DNA of 64,000 nucleotides from Cohnella panacarvi Gsoil 349. GTDB taxonomy: Bacteria > Bacillota > Bacilli > Paenibacillales > Paenibacillaceae. Position numbers and translations under genes: made by a program. Numbering within the stretch: position 1 is the stretch's first letter; every line of letters starts with the position of its first letter. Location: NCBI RefSeq assembly GCF_000515335.1, contig NZ_KI911563.1, positions 4,228,735-4,292,734 on the forward strand, given 5' to 3'. Under the pieces are notes generated by a model. The model made no database searches. It was not told where the DNA came from and saw nothing but the letters and a program-made list of their open reading frames with translations. Of the stretch, positions 1 to 6,848 are shown in pieces.

Positions 1-13
1 GCGTTGGTACCGA

Positions 14-208
14 ATGAAGTTGCGGGCGTGTCACTATAATGAATGCAGCGATATCATGACGGTTGTATTTGGGGATGGAACAACACGTCGCCTCAACTGC
101 TCCGAGATCGAAGCAATTTATGATATGCATGCATCGGCGCGTTCACGGTTGATCTGGCTTAAAGAGAATGAGCCATTTGCTTATGCCGAGTTGGTTCTCA
201 ACAATTAA
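14..208 (+). CDS. DUF6061-like small protein
   Basis: Encodes 64 residues from an ATG. The pattern of a short beta-rich start, 'FGDGTT', and a helical end with 'WLKENEPFAYAELVLNN' matches my recollection of DUF6061, a family without known function that is common in conjugative and mobilizable elements of Firmicutes. It is followed within two bases by another tiny reading frame and lies in the same block as relaxase-region-like repeats, an XRE regulator and a serine recombinase, so it is probably element cargo or accessory machinery. The upstream partner genes lie outside the window. Family assignment is from memory of the motif, not from a search. Confidence 0.6.
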   Translation: MKLRACHYNECSDIMTVVFGDGTTRRLNCSEIEAIYDMHASARSRLIWLKENEPFAYAELVLNN

Positions 209-209
209 T

Positions 210-347
210 TTGAAGCGCTATGCCGAGGAATACAGCCGGGAATACCTGAAACAGCAAAATGAACTGGAAAAGCAGCTTGAAGCTCACTATCAAGATAAGG
301 CCTATGCGCAGGCTATCGCGAGAGAAATCATGATGCGCGGTGATTAA
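210..347 (+). CDS. Possible 45-residue helical protein
   Basis: A TTG-initiated frame begins one base after the stop of the DUF6061-like gene and gives a 45-residue, highly charged, entirely helical peptide ending 'IMMRGD'. There is no separate ribosome binding site, so translation would depend on coupling to the upstream gene. It could also be the surviving tail of a longer protein whose start was lost. I do not recognise it. Confidence 0.3.
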   Translation: MKRYAEEYSREYLKQQNELEKQLEAHYQDKAYAQAIAREIMMRGD

Positions 348-803
348 CGCCAACTTTCATTGAGGGAAGCGTAAAAGGCAGAGGGAGCTTTCGGGTCAAT
401 CGACCGCCAGGACGGATGACAATCGAAAGCATCGTCACTGGACACTTCCCTTATTCTTTTTCCCGGCAGATGCCCGGAAGGCAACCTCGGACGATGTCCG
501 AAGTTGCAGCAAGCACTGAATTTGGATATCCAAATTCGCTTGTTAGGGGCGAAGCCCCTAATACCCCTCTCGACAGCCGAGATTCATCCATTCATTCCCC
601 CGTCGCTTTTGAATCAGTTCGCAATCATCCATTCACACTTTCTTCCAATACAGTGAAGTTCGATAGCGTCACGTCGCTCATCGTCGGGGGCTTGGAGGCG
701 CAGCCCTCAACAAGCGAATTTGGGAGACCAAATTCAGTGCTTGCTGCACCGTTACACGGCGCCATAAAGCACCTGCCGGGAACAATAGGAAGGGCTGCCA
801 GAG
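348..803. other. Gene-free oriT-like region
   Basis: No convincing gene lies here; open frames through it are compositionally unlike proteins. It contains two head-to-head 40-base inverted arms (505-544 and 709-748), each with its own small hairpin, plus a GC-rich hairpin TTAGGGGC-GAA-GCCCCTAA at 543-561. This arrangement resembles the non-coding transfer-origin region that precedes relaxase genes in Firmicute mobilizable elements, but no relaxase gene is present in the window. Confidence 0.45.
505..748. repeat. Paired 40-base inverted repeats with nested hairpins
   Basis: Arms 505-544 and 709-748 are reverse complements except for the central four bases (ATAT versus GAGA). Each arm carries GAATTTGG-NNNN-CCAAATTC at its centre; in the left arm the core GAATTTGGATATCCAAATTC (518-537) is a perfect palindrome. 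Beyond the arms, both continue into a related GGGGC-type hairpin. The nested structure suggests a protein-binding or nicking site rather than a terminator, since no T run follows. Confidence 0.75.
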
Positions 804-1040
804 TCAAGAGCGTTTCTTCACGCGGGGCGGATAAGGCGTTTTTTGATCCGTGCGGCCAAGCAAATAATCGATACTCGTTTGATGGAAATCGGCTAATGCA
901 ATTAAGAGCGCTGTCGGAATATCGAGCTTTCCCCGTTCGTAATCGCTATACGTCCGCTGTTTGCAATTCAGATGCGCGCATAACTGCTCCTGTGATAAAT
1001 CCTTATCTTCACGCATGTTACGTATTCGTTCGTAGACCAC
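804..1040 (-). CDS. XRE-family HTH transcriptional regulator
   Basis: About 78 residues with a Cro/CI-type helix-turn-helix: 'RIRNMREDKDLSQEQLCAHLNCKQRTYSDYERGKLDIPTALL' split over residues 4-46, followed by 'LADFHQTSIDYLLGRTD', the usual C-terminal helix of element-borne XRE repressors. Two GTG codons compete; the one at 1038-1040 sits eight bases after GAGGTGA and gives the usual 'MVYERIRN' start, so I prefer it over GTG 1044-1046. It is divergent from the Spo0E-like gene, and a partly palindromic TATACAC site lies between them, so it probably represses that promoter and its own. Cytoplasmic DNA-binding protein. Confidence 0.85.
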   Translation of the reverse strand: MVYERIRNMREDKDLSQEQLCAHLNCKQRTYSDYERGKLDIPTALLIALADFHQTSIDYLLGRTDQKTPYPPRVKKRS

Positions 1041-1085
1041 AAGCACTCACCTCAGGATGAGTATAGTTCAGTGGATAATCCGCTA

Positions 1086-1114
1086 TTTACTTTCAGTGTG
1101 TTATACACTAGAAT
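1086..1114 (+). promoter_or_regulatory. Promoter overlapping a putative XRE operator
   Basis: TTTACT (1086-1091), a 17-base spacer and TAGAAT (1109-1114) form a plausible sigma-A promoter reading toward the Spo0E-like gene. The spacer contains AGTGTGTTATACACT (1095-1109), an imperfect palindrome ideally placed for repression by the divergent XRE protein. Inference from position and symmetry. Confidence 0.5.
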
Positions 1115-1180
1115 TTTCTATACACGCCTTTACTCATGCCGGGGCGAGCCAGAACGATGTGGTCGGCGAAGGGGGACATC

Positions 1181-1360
1181 ATGGTGAAAGGAGTCGAAGA
1201 ACTGCTGGCGCGTATCGAAAGCGTTCGCCGGGAACTGAATGAGCAAGCCTTGCATGACAGTCTTCCAAGTCCGACGATGCTTGAAAAATCCAGGGAACTC
1301 GATCGTCTGTTGAATGTGTATCAAGCGGTCAAAACGGGAGCGCAGGTCACGCAAGGCTGA
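1181..1360 (+). CDS. Spo0E-like aspartyl-phosphate phosphatase
   Basis: Encodes 59 residues starting MVKGVEELLARIE, with the helical-hairpin signature of the Spo0E family: 'IESVRRELN' in helix one and 'SRELDRLLNVYQ' in helix two, where SxELD is the catalytic motif. Members dephosphorylate Spo0A-P and delay sporulation. ATG 1181 has AAGGGGG six bases upstream, which makes it a better start than the in-frame ATG at 1136. A strong terminator follows at 1418-1473. Its presence inside a mobile element, opposite an XRE repressor, suggests that the element carries a device affecting host sporulation. Function is known for the family; the specific target here is inferred. Confidence 0.85.
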   Translation: MVKGVEELLARIESVRRELNEQALHDSLPSPTMLEKSRELDRLLNVYQAVKTGAQVTQG

Positions 1361-1417
1361 GATCCCTGTTTTTTTAAGGTAACTGGCACAGAGGTGTCTG
1401 ATTTGGGCGCGAAAATG

Positions 1418-1473
1418 AAACGGTTAGTAGAGGGCTTTGTTTGGAGAAGCCCTCCGACTAACCGTTTTATTTT
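1418..1473 (+). terminator. Rho-independent terminator
   Basis: AAACGGTTAG and GAGGGCTT pair with AAGCCCTC and CTAACCGTTT across a short loop, followed by TTTTATTTT. It ends the Spo0E-like transcript. Confidence 0.85.
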
Positions 1474-1492
1474 GGGAGAGGAGAGCGAGATC

Positions 1493-1900
1493 ATGAAGTT
1501 CCCCGTCTTTCGTGACGACCGGCATGAAGCTTTTTACTATCGAATGTTAGCCGAACGTCGTTGTACCGACAGCTACCATCGCGCTTTGTTTTACACGCTG
1601 GGACTGTCGAAGGATACCCGCGCCCATATTCAGGACTTGTTCGATTTTTCCGATGGAGGCATTAAACCGGAAGGGCTAGCTGCTTCCTGGCAAACCGGAG
1701 GTTCTCTACGTATCTGTCGGTTGGCGTTTAATCTCTGGAACGGCTGGAGCCAAGCGGGCGAGGAACGGTATTCAACCCCGTATGAGCTGTTTGATTGCGA
1801 AGCAGCTCCCTACTTTTTTGAAGCAGTACGGCTGCGCTATCCGGAATATGCTCGCCAACTGACACCCGCTATCAGGCCCCATGCCGAACGCACGCGGTGA
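1493..1900 (+). CDS. DUF6075-like protein
   Basis: Encodes 135 residues starting MKFPVFRDDRHEAFYY. The segments 'YHRALFYTLGLSKDTRAHI', 'LFDFSDGGI' and 'ICRLAFNLWNGW' match what I recall of DUF6075, a family of unknown function found on conjugative and mobilizable elements of Firmicutes. ATG 1493 follows GGGAGAGGAG by a normal spacing; a longer frame from 1394 would begin inside the preceding terminator and is rejected. It has no signal peptide or membrane segment, so the product is cytoplasmic. It probably forms a transcription unit with the TnpW-like gene. Confidence 0.7.
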   Translation: MKFPVFRDDRHEAFYYRMLAERRCTDSYHRALFYTLGLSKDTRAHIQDLFDFSDGGIKPEGLAASWQTGGSLRICRLAFNLWNGWSQAGEERYSTPYELFDCEAAPYFFEAVRLRYPEYARQLTPAIRPHAERTR

Positions 1901-1927
1901 GCGTTTGGAGATTTACGGAAGGGAGAG

Positions 1928-2122
1928 ATGCGGATGAACGAAGAGAAGCTTCCTTTGTCATCGACTCCGGCAGACTGCGACCGCGATCCGATGCACGAGA
2001 TGCAGTTGGGGAAAAGCTTGTATATCGTTAAATGTCACTTTATCGGTAATGAAACGCTCGGTGATAAAATCGAACGGCTTGTTTTGCGGACGTGGGAGCA
2101 AGCAGCGTTCAGAAGCCGATGA
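1928..2122 (+). CDS. TnpW-like small transposon protein
   Basis: Encodes 64 residues. The second half, 'LGKSLYIVKCHFIGNETLGDKIERLV', resembles the TnpW-type small proteins found just upstream of large serine recombinases in Tn4451-like elements, which have a 'YIVxxxF...ETxxDKIxRL' core. AAGGGAGAG precedes the ATG. A terminator at 2128-2155 closes the unit, and the recombinase gene starts about 115 bases later. Function unknown; the family name is from memory. Confidence 0.5.
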   Translation: MRMNEEKLPLSSTPADCDRDPMHEMQLGKSLYIVKCHFIGNETLGDKIERLVLRTWEQAAFRSR

Positions 2123-2127
2123 TCCGG

Positions 2128-2155
2128 AAGGGAATCCACGCGATTCCCTTTTCTT
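2128..2155 (+). terminator. Rho-independent terminator
   Basis: AAGGGAATC pairs perfectly with GATTCCCTT around a five-base loop and is followed by TTCTT. Confidence 0.85.
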
Positions 2156-2237
2156 ATAGACGCGGGACACCCTACCTCAACCTTCCAAAATCCGGTATAC
2201 TGAAATCAGCCGATTTGTTGCTGGGAAAGGACGGAGA

Positions 2238-3816
2238 ATGAAGAAACAACAGCAAAACCGAACCGCAATTTACTGCCGCTTGAGCCGGGACGATGAACAG
2301 AGTGGCGAAAGCATGAGTATCGAAAATCAACGATTTTTGCTCCGGCGTTACGCGAAGGAGCAGGGCTTTGAAGTAGTTGAGATGTACACGGACGATGGCT
2401 GGAGCGGCACCAACTTTGATCGCCCCGACTTCCAGCGAATGAAGCGAGACATCGAGAGCGGCGCGTTTGATATCGTGCTGGTGAAGGATTTGAGCCGCTT
2501 GGGCCGCAACCAGATCGAAACGAGCCTGTGCATTCAGGTGTTTTTCCCGGAGCATCAGGTACGCTTTATTGCCGTCAGCGAGAACATTGACACCGCCAAG
2601 GGCGAAGACGATTTCATGGAGCTGCGGAATCTGTTCAATGAATGGTTCGTCCGCGATACGAGCCGGAAGGTCAAAAGCGGCTATCGCCAGCGGGCGTTAA
2701 ACGGCGATTATACAGGAGCCTTTGCCCCTTACGGCTACCGCAAGGACGAGCTGAACAAGCATAAGCTGATTCCTGATGAAAAGACCGCCGCGATTGTGCA
2801 ACGCATTTTCCGATTAGCGGTGGAAGGTCACAGTCCCTTTAAAATCGGCAGACTGCTGCGGGCAGATCATGTTCTCACTCCTCGCGCTTATTTGGCGGAG
2901 CAACATCAGCGTTATCTGAAGGTCGCCAATACACAGCATCCGTATGATTGGGGCGCAACGACCGTCAAGTCTATTATCCAGAACAAGGCGCATCTGGGGC
3001 ACATGGTGAGCCATAAGGCAACCAAGCCCTCCTTTAAGAAAAAGCGGGTCGTCGCCGTACCCGAGGAGGAATGGATTGAGGTTCGGAATACGCATGAGCC
3101 GCTGATTGACGAAGAAACCTTTGCTTTGGCACAGAAGGTCATTCGGGTGAGGAAGCGCCCGACCAAGGAGGGCGAGCATCAAATCTTCGCCGGATTACTG
3201 AAATGCTCGACCTGCGGCCAAGGCTTGTCCTTCGCTCGCGGCGGCAGGAGCAAAACCAGCGGCGGTAAGGGCGGACGCGCGGCAAAGCGTATAGCAGCTT
3301 TCATTCATCAGCTATGTGGACATCTAGGAGATTATATTGGCCGATATCCGGCGACATGTGCAGACCGCCAAGGAAAAGGAAAGCGCCTTTACGGAGAAGC
3401 TTGCCATGGTGAGCCAGAACCAGCAGAAAAAACAATGGAGCGCCGCGATGAAAGAGCGCGTCAGGTTAAACAGCCGGGAAAGCGAACTGCAAACGATTCA
3501 GCGGAAACTATATGAGGACAATGCTTTAGGAAAAATCACGGACGAGCAGTATGCGGCGTTGTCGCGAGATTTTACAGCAGAGCAAGCTCAATTGAAGGAG
3601 CGGCTCAAGCAACTGGATGATCAGCTTCAAAAAGCAGAGAACAAGCAGGAAAACACGACTCGATTTTTGGAACTGGTACGCGAGTATACGGATATGAGGG
3701 AATTAACAAAACCGATTTTGAATGAACTGATTGACAAGGCTGTTGTGTATGATGCTGAGAAGGTGGGCGGCAAACGTGTACAGCGCATGATATTTATTAC
3801 CGATTCGTCGGTCTAA
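2238..3816 (+). pseudogene. Large serine recombinase, inactivated
   Basis: The N-terminal resolvase domain is intact: 'YCRLSRDDEQSGESMSIENQ' carries the catalytic serine region and 'DLSRLGRNQIE' the arginine motif. The recombinase domain follows ('APYGYRKDELNKHKLIPDE', then 'TTVKSIIQNKAHLGHMV'). The zinc-ribbon starts as 'FAGLLKCSTCGQGLSFA', but its second CxxC half is missing. The sequence then changes frame and meets TAG (3325-3327). The coiled-coil C-terminus, from 'LADIRRHVQTAKEKE' at 3337 to the stop at 3816, lies in another frame. This looks like a deletion of part of the zinc ribbon plus a nonsense mutation. Family members excise and integrate transposons such as Tn4451 and CTn-type elements; this copy should be unable to do so. 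The start ATG has GGAAAGGACGGAG upstream. Confidence 0.9.
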
Positions 3817-3858
3817 TTTCGTAAACTACTGAGGTTGTTGCTTCGTTAAAAATAGACT
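3817..3858. other. Probable element end / attachment junction
   Basis: Only about 40 bases separate the end of the recombinase from the first readable codons of an Rhs C-terminus ('PLTNVDPSGNY', readable from about 3859). Serine recombinase genes usually lie at one end of their element, next to the attachment site, so this interval probably contains the right junction. The other junction and the rest of the rhs gene would lie left of the window. Inference. Confidence 0.45.
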
Positions 3859-4470
3859 ATTCCATTGACGAATGTTGATCCAAGCGGGAATTACTGCGTT
3901 TCTGCAGATGGCTTACATGCACATGGTGGAGAGTGTAATTCACCTACTTCGATTTATTTAGGTGACGATGATGATTCCCAAGGAAGACCAGTAATAAAGA
4001 ATGGGAAACTTGATAGCTATTTAGGTAATAGCAATAAAGTTCCTGTAGATGTAAAAGTTAATTATTGGGATTCATTTGTTGAAGATTATTTGTATGTATC
4101 GTGGCTAACAACTGATGATCCTAACTTTTGGCCAAATTTAGACCCTGAAACTCAGAAGGTATTAAGAAAACGTGCATTAATGGGGTACATGGAAGATCAG
4201 ATAGACCAAGGTCTTCCTGACTTTGTTGCAGGATTGAATTTTGATCCTAATGGCCTAACAAAATATACAGGTTGGCCTGCAGGTTCAATGAGTGGTAAAG
4301 ATGTTGTTAAGTTTCTTGAGAAAAATGGATACAAGCAAGTTGGTCAAGAAGGTAGCCATGTGAAATTAAGAGGACCAAATGGCGAAACGGTAATCGTTCC
4401 AGTCCATGGAAATAAATCGTTGCCTAAAGGAACTCTTAAAAGCATAATGAAACAAGCTAGATTTAAGTGA
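3856..4470 (+). pseudogene. Rhs-repeat protein C-terminal tip with HicA toxin domain
   Basis: The frame opens right after a stop at 3853 and reads 'PLTNVDPSGNY', the conserved end of Rhs/YD-repeat core domains (NPLxNxDPxG). About 125 residues of variable linker follow, then a HicA-like domain at the C-terminus: 'SGKDVVKFLEKNGYKQVGQ', 'GSHVKLR' with the catalytic histidine, and 'VPVHGNKSLPKGTLKSIMKQA'. HicA enzymes are mRNA interferases. The large N-terminal Rhs body and secretion region are missing, apparently severed at the recombinase junction. A TTG at 3865 could still allow expression. The segment is clearly AT-richer than its neighbours, which suggests recent transfer. HicB follows within 20 bases. 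Confidence 0.8.
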
Positions 4471-4487
4471 TCGGGGGATACGCGAAA

Positions 4488-4736
4488 ATGACGCAAATAT
4501 CATTTCCTGCGGTTTTCTCATATGATACTGATGGAATAACAATTGAGTTCCCGGATCTGCCAGGTTGTATTTCTTGTGGATTTACACGGGAAGAAGCAAT
4601 AGCGATGTCGAAAGAGGCATTAAGCTTGTATTTAAGTGATTGGGATGAAAAATCTATTCCTAGACCTACTGATCCTAAAAAGGTCACTGTAGACAACAAG
4701 AACCAAGAAATTGTTGTAATTGAGATTCTCATATAA
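4488..4736 (+). CDS. hicB: HicB-family antitoxin / immunity protein
   Basis: Encodes 82 residues. 'FPAVFSYDTDGITIEFPDLPGCISCGFTREEAIAMSKEALSLYL' (split across residues 5-48) is the typical HicB partial RNase-H-like fold, followed by a short strand region 'VVVIEILI'. No C-terminal DNA-binding domain is visible, so it probably neutralises the toxin by direct binding. ATG 4488 has GGGGGA ten bases upstream; an in-frame GTG at 4467 overlapping the toxin stop is less likely. It pairs with the HicA domain of the truncated Rhs tip upstream, as an immunity gene would. Confidence 0.85.
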   Translation: MTQISFPAVFSYDTDGITIEFPDLPGCISCGFTREEAIAMSKEALSLYLSDWDEKSIPRPTDPKKVTVDNKNQEIVVIEILI

Positions 4737-4743
4737 TTTATTT

Positions 4744-4783
4744 ACCACATGCGAGTGAAACAACTCCATGTGGTTTTCTTTTC
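4744..4783 (+). terminator. Rho-independent terminator
   Basis: ACCACATG (4744-4751) pairs with CATGTGGT (4767-4774) and is followed by TTTCTTTTC. It ends the toxin-immunity unit. Confidence 0.75.
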
Positions 4784-5222
4784 ACCAAAACAGGCGGGTC
4801 TGATTAGACGATAATCTTCTTACTCCAGCCGCCGTACAGCACCTTCTCCCATAGTTCCATAGCACATGAGTTGAAAGCTGAGCATGCTGTACAAGTCATA
4901 AATCAGAACTTCCTAGCAGCCTCACGGCCGCATAAAGAGCCTCGCTTTAACCTTATGACCAGACAAACGGCTTGCCCGCTGTTGATTCACAGGCCGCAGG
5001 GCGGCTTACAGCCTTTCTAGACGTTGGAGACGGAATACTCTGTCCAACGAGATGGAAAGGCTGCAAGCCACTCCTGCGGGGGAATCAACTTGTGGGCAAG
5101 CCGTTTGTCTAGGGCTATGCACTTTACGCTGATGGAAGGCTGCTATTGTTGTTGTGTATTGGTGAGGGGTAAATAATAAGAAAACCACATCGACGAAAGC
5201 CAGAGATAGGTCTTTCTCTAAA
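4784..5222. other. Gene-free stretch with a long hairpin
   Basis: I see no gene here on either strand; the longest minus-strand frame (5006-5254) has no ribosome binding site and is built from one arm of a hairpin. The stretch contains the 150-base inverted repeat at 4961-5110 described separately. It separates the acquired region from the chromosomal signalling genes. Confidence 0.5.
4961..5110. repeat. 150-base imperfect inverted repeat
   Basis: The outer 17 bases AGACAAACGGCTTGCCC (4961-4977) pair perfectly with 5094-5110. Further inward GTTGATT pairs with AATCAAC, and CAGCCTTTC with GAAAGGCTG. Near the apex CGTTGGA (5022-5028) pairs with TCCAACG (5043-5049). Either strand could fold into a rod-like RNA. 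It may be a miniature transposable element, a remnant insertion-sequence pair, or a structured RNA. No T run follows, so it is not a simple terminator. Confidence 0.7.
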
Positions 5223-5257
5223 GACTTAAAGATGCAACTGTTGTGCATCTTCAAGTC
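5223..5257 (-). terminator. Terminator-like hairpin for the secreted protein gene
   Basis: GACTT-AAAGATGCA pairs with TGCATCTT-AAGTC around a seven-base loop, just after the minus-strand gene. On the minus strand it is followed only by TTTAGAG, so termination may be weak. Confidence 0.55.
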
Positions 5258-5268
5258 CCAACCTCCCC

Positions 5269-6033
5269 CTAATTAAGCTTGATAGAAGAAATACTGCCGT
5301 TCTTCGCAAAGTCTTTCGAGTAGGACACCGTCGCCGTTGCGGTCGTCGTACCTCCAGGAGTTTTGATCGTTATCGTTGGCGCCGAAGAGTAGCCGGAGCC
5401 GGGGTTCGTGATGGAGATTCCCGTTACGACGCCGTCTTTCACGATCGCGGTAGCGGTTGCCGGCGTGATCTTCCACGTTTTCGATTTCTGCCCGTTGTAC
5501 CGATAGTAATTGGATACTTCGTCCAATCGGTCGTTCGTAATGCCGTATGGCGCCAGCACCTTCAACAGCGCTGCTTTGTTGCTCTGCGCTTCTTCGGCGG
5601 TCGGGCCGCCGCTGCTTAGTTCGGCCGGCGTTACGCCGCTGAACGCTTCGCGGAAAACTTCGGTCGGCACCCCGAGTGCCGCGGCGATGAGAACGACCGG
5701 TCGGCCATGATCCTGCGGGTCGGTCTCGTAACCGCCCGAGACGGTAACGGATACGGTGCCGTCCTCCGAAGTAGTGACCGTGGTCAAGTTGCTGGACGAA
5801 GGGGCGTCGGTCGGCGCGGCAGCCCGGCCTCCTTTGTCAGGCCCGGGCGGTTTAGGCGGGCGTGGTTGCCTCTTGCCCTGCGCCGGCGATTGCCCGTTCG
5901 CGCCTGCAACGCAATCGATCTGTCCGGATGGATCTGCCGCCGTGGCGCGATTGGAACCGTCAAGAGCCGCACCCCCGCCGATGATTACTGCTGCCGCCAA
6001 CGTAACCGCCATCCATTTTGTCGTTTTTGTCAT
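5269..6033 (-). CDS. Secreted protein of unknown function
   Basis: Encodes about 254 residues. A signal peptide (MTKTTKW then a hydrophobic run 'MAVTLAAAVIIGGGAA') is followed by a low-complexity linker rich in proline, lysine and serine. A middle domain contains 'GRPVVLIAAALGVPTEVFREAF' and 'YGITNDRLDEVSNYYRYN', and the C-terminal beta module contains 'VVTGISITNPGSGYSS'. I have seen this middle domain plus 'NPGSGYSSAP' module in secreted bacterial proteins but know no function. ATG 6033 is preferred over TTG 6039 because GGAAGGAAGAG then has normal spacing. It is divergent from the OmpR-type regulator at 6174 with only about 140 bases between, so that system may control it or respond to it. 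That link is inference. Confidence 0.75.
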   Translation of the reverse strand: MTKTTKWMAVTLAAAVIIGGGAALDGSNRATAADPSGQIDCVAGANGQSPAQGKRQPRPPKPPGPDKGGRAAAPTDAPSSSNLTTVTTSEDGTVSVTVSGGYETDPQDHGRPVVLIAAALGVPTEVFREAFSGVTPAELSSGGPTAEEAQSNKAALLKVLAPYGITNDRLDEVSNYYRYNGQKSKTWKITPATATAIVKDGVVTGISITNPGSGYSSAPTITIKTPGGTTTATATVSYSKDFAKNGSISSIKLN

Positions 6034-6173
6034 ATTCAATCTCTTCCTTCCATCGTGAATTTGTCTTGCTTGATCCCAAGATTACTAGGATTTGGTGAAA
6101 ATATAGTGAAAGCGCGAACGCTATCGAATATACTCTTGGGTAACGATGGATCCGGAAGAAGAGAGGATGCCCT

Positions 6174-6848
6174 TTGAAAATACTGCTCGCGGAAGACGAT
6201 GTCCGGTTAGGCGAGTTGACCGCACATCTGATGAAAAGGAAAGCCGGTTATACGGTCGATTGGGTGACGTCGGGCAGCGAAGCTTACGACTACGCAACCG
6301 CTTCCAGCTACGACGTGGTCGTTCTCGATTGGATGATGCCGGACGGGAACGGTCTCGACGCTTGCGCGAAGCTGCGCAAGAACGGATATGCCGGGGCTAT
6401 TCTGATGCTGACGGCGAAGGACGCGTTGCAGGATCGCGTTGAAGGTCTGGATGCGGGCGCCGACGATTATCTGGTGAAGCCGTTCGAGATCGAGGAGCTG
6501 CTCGCTCGCGTGCGGGCGCTGACGCGCAGAACGTTCGTCCCGCTTCAAGAAGACGTGGTCCGGATCGGCGAGCTGGAGCTCCACAGGAACAACCAGATGG
6601 CGAAGAGCGGCGGCGCAGTAATCCAACTGTCTCCCCGCGAGTTTCAAATCCTGGATCTGCTCGTGCAGAATAAGAATCTTACGCTGACGCGAGAAGTCAT
6701 CTTGGACAAAGTATGGGGACTCGACGCCGACGTGAACTTGAAGACGATCGACGCGACCGTCAAATTAATACGCAAGAAGCTCGGGGCTTCCCCTTCGCGG
6801 GAGCTCATTAGGAGCGTGAGAGGCGTTGGGTATCGCGTTGAAGCCTAA
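6174..6848 (+). CDS. OmpR-family response regulator
   Basis: Encodes 224 residues. The receiver domain (1-115) has the acidic pocket EDD (7-9), phospho-acceptor Asp52 in 'VVVLDWMMP', and the conserved lysine in 'DDYLVKPF'. The C-terminal winged helix (about 125-224) has 'LSPREFQILDLLVQN' and ends 'IRSVRGVGYRVE', typical of OmpR/PhoB proteins. The start is TTG with GAGAGG upstream. It overlaps the kinase gene by 23 bases, so the two are translationally coupled and form a pair. It activates or represses promoters when phosphorylated; likely targets include the divergent secreted-protein gene. No target site could be identified. Confidence 0.93.
   Translation: MKILLAEDDVRLGELTAHLMKRKAGYTVDWVTSGSEAYDYATASSYDVVVLDWMMPDGNGLDACAKLRKNGYAGAILMLTAKDALQDRVEGLDAGADDYLVKPFEIEELLARVRALTRRTFVPLQEDVVRIGELELHRNNQMAKSGGAVIQLSPREFQILDLLVQNKNLTLTREVILDKVWGLDADVNLKTIDATVKLIRKKLGASPSRELIRSVRGVGYRVEA

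Noticed and set aside
416-1060. 214-residue plus-strand frame
   Set aside because: It runs through the inverted repeats and antisense to the XRE gene, with no ribosome binding site and no protein-like pattern.
1394-1492. N-terminal extension of the DUF6075-like gene
   Set aside because: It would be encoded by the Spo0E terminator hairpin; ATG 1493 has a good ribosome binding site.
5006-5254. 82-residue minus-strand frame
   Set aside because: Made of hairpin-arm and terminator sequence, without a start site.
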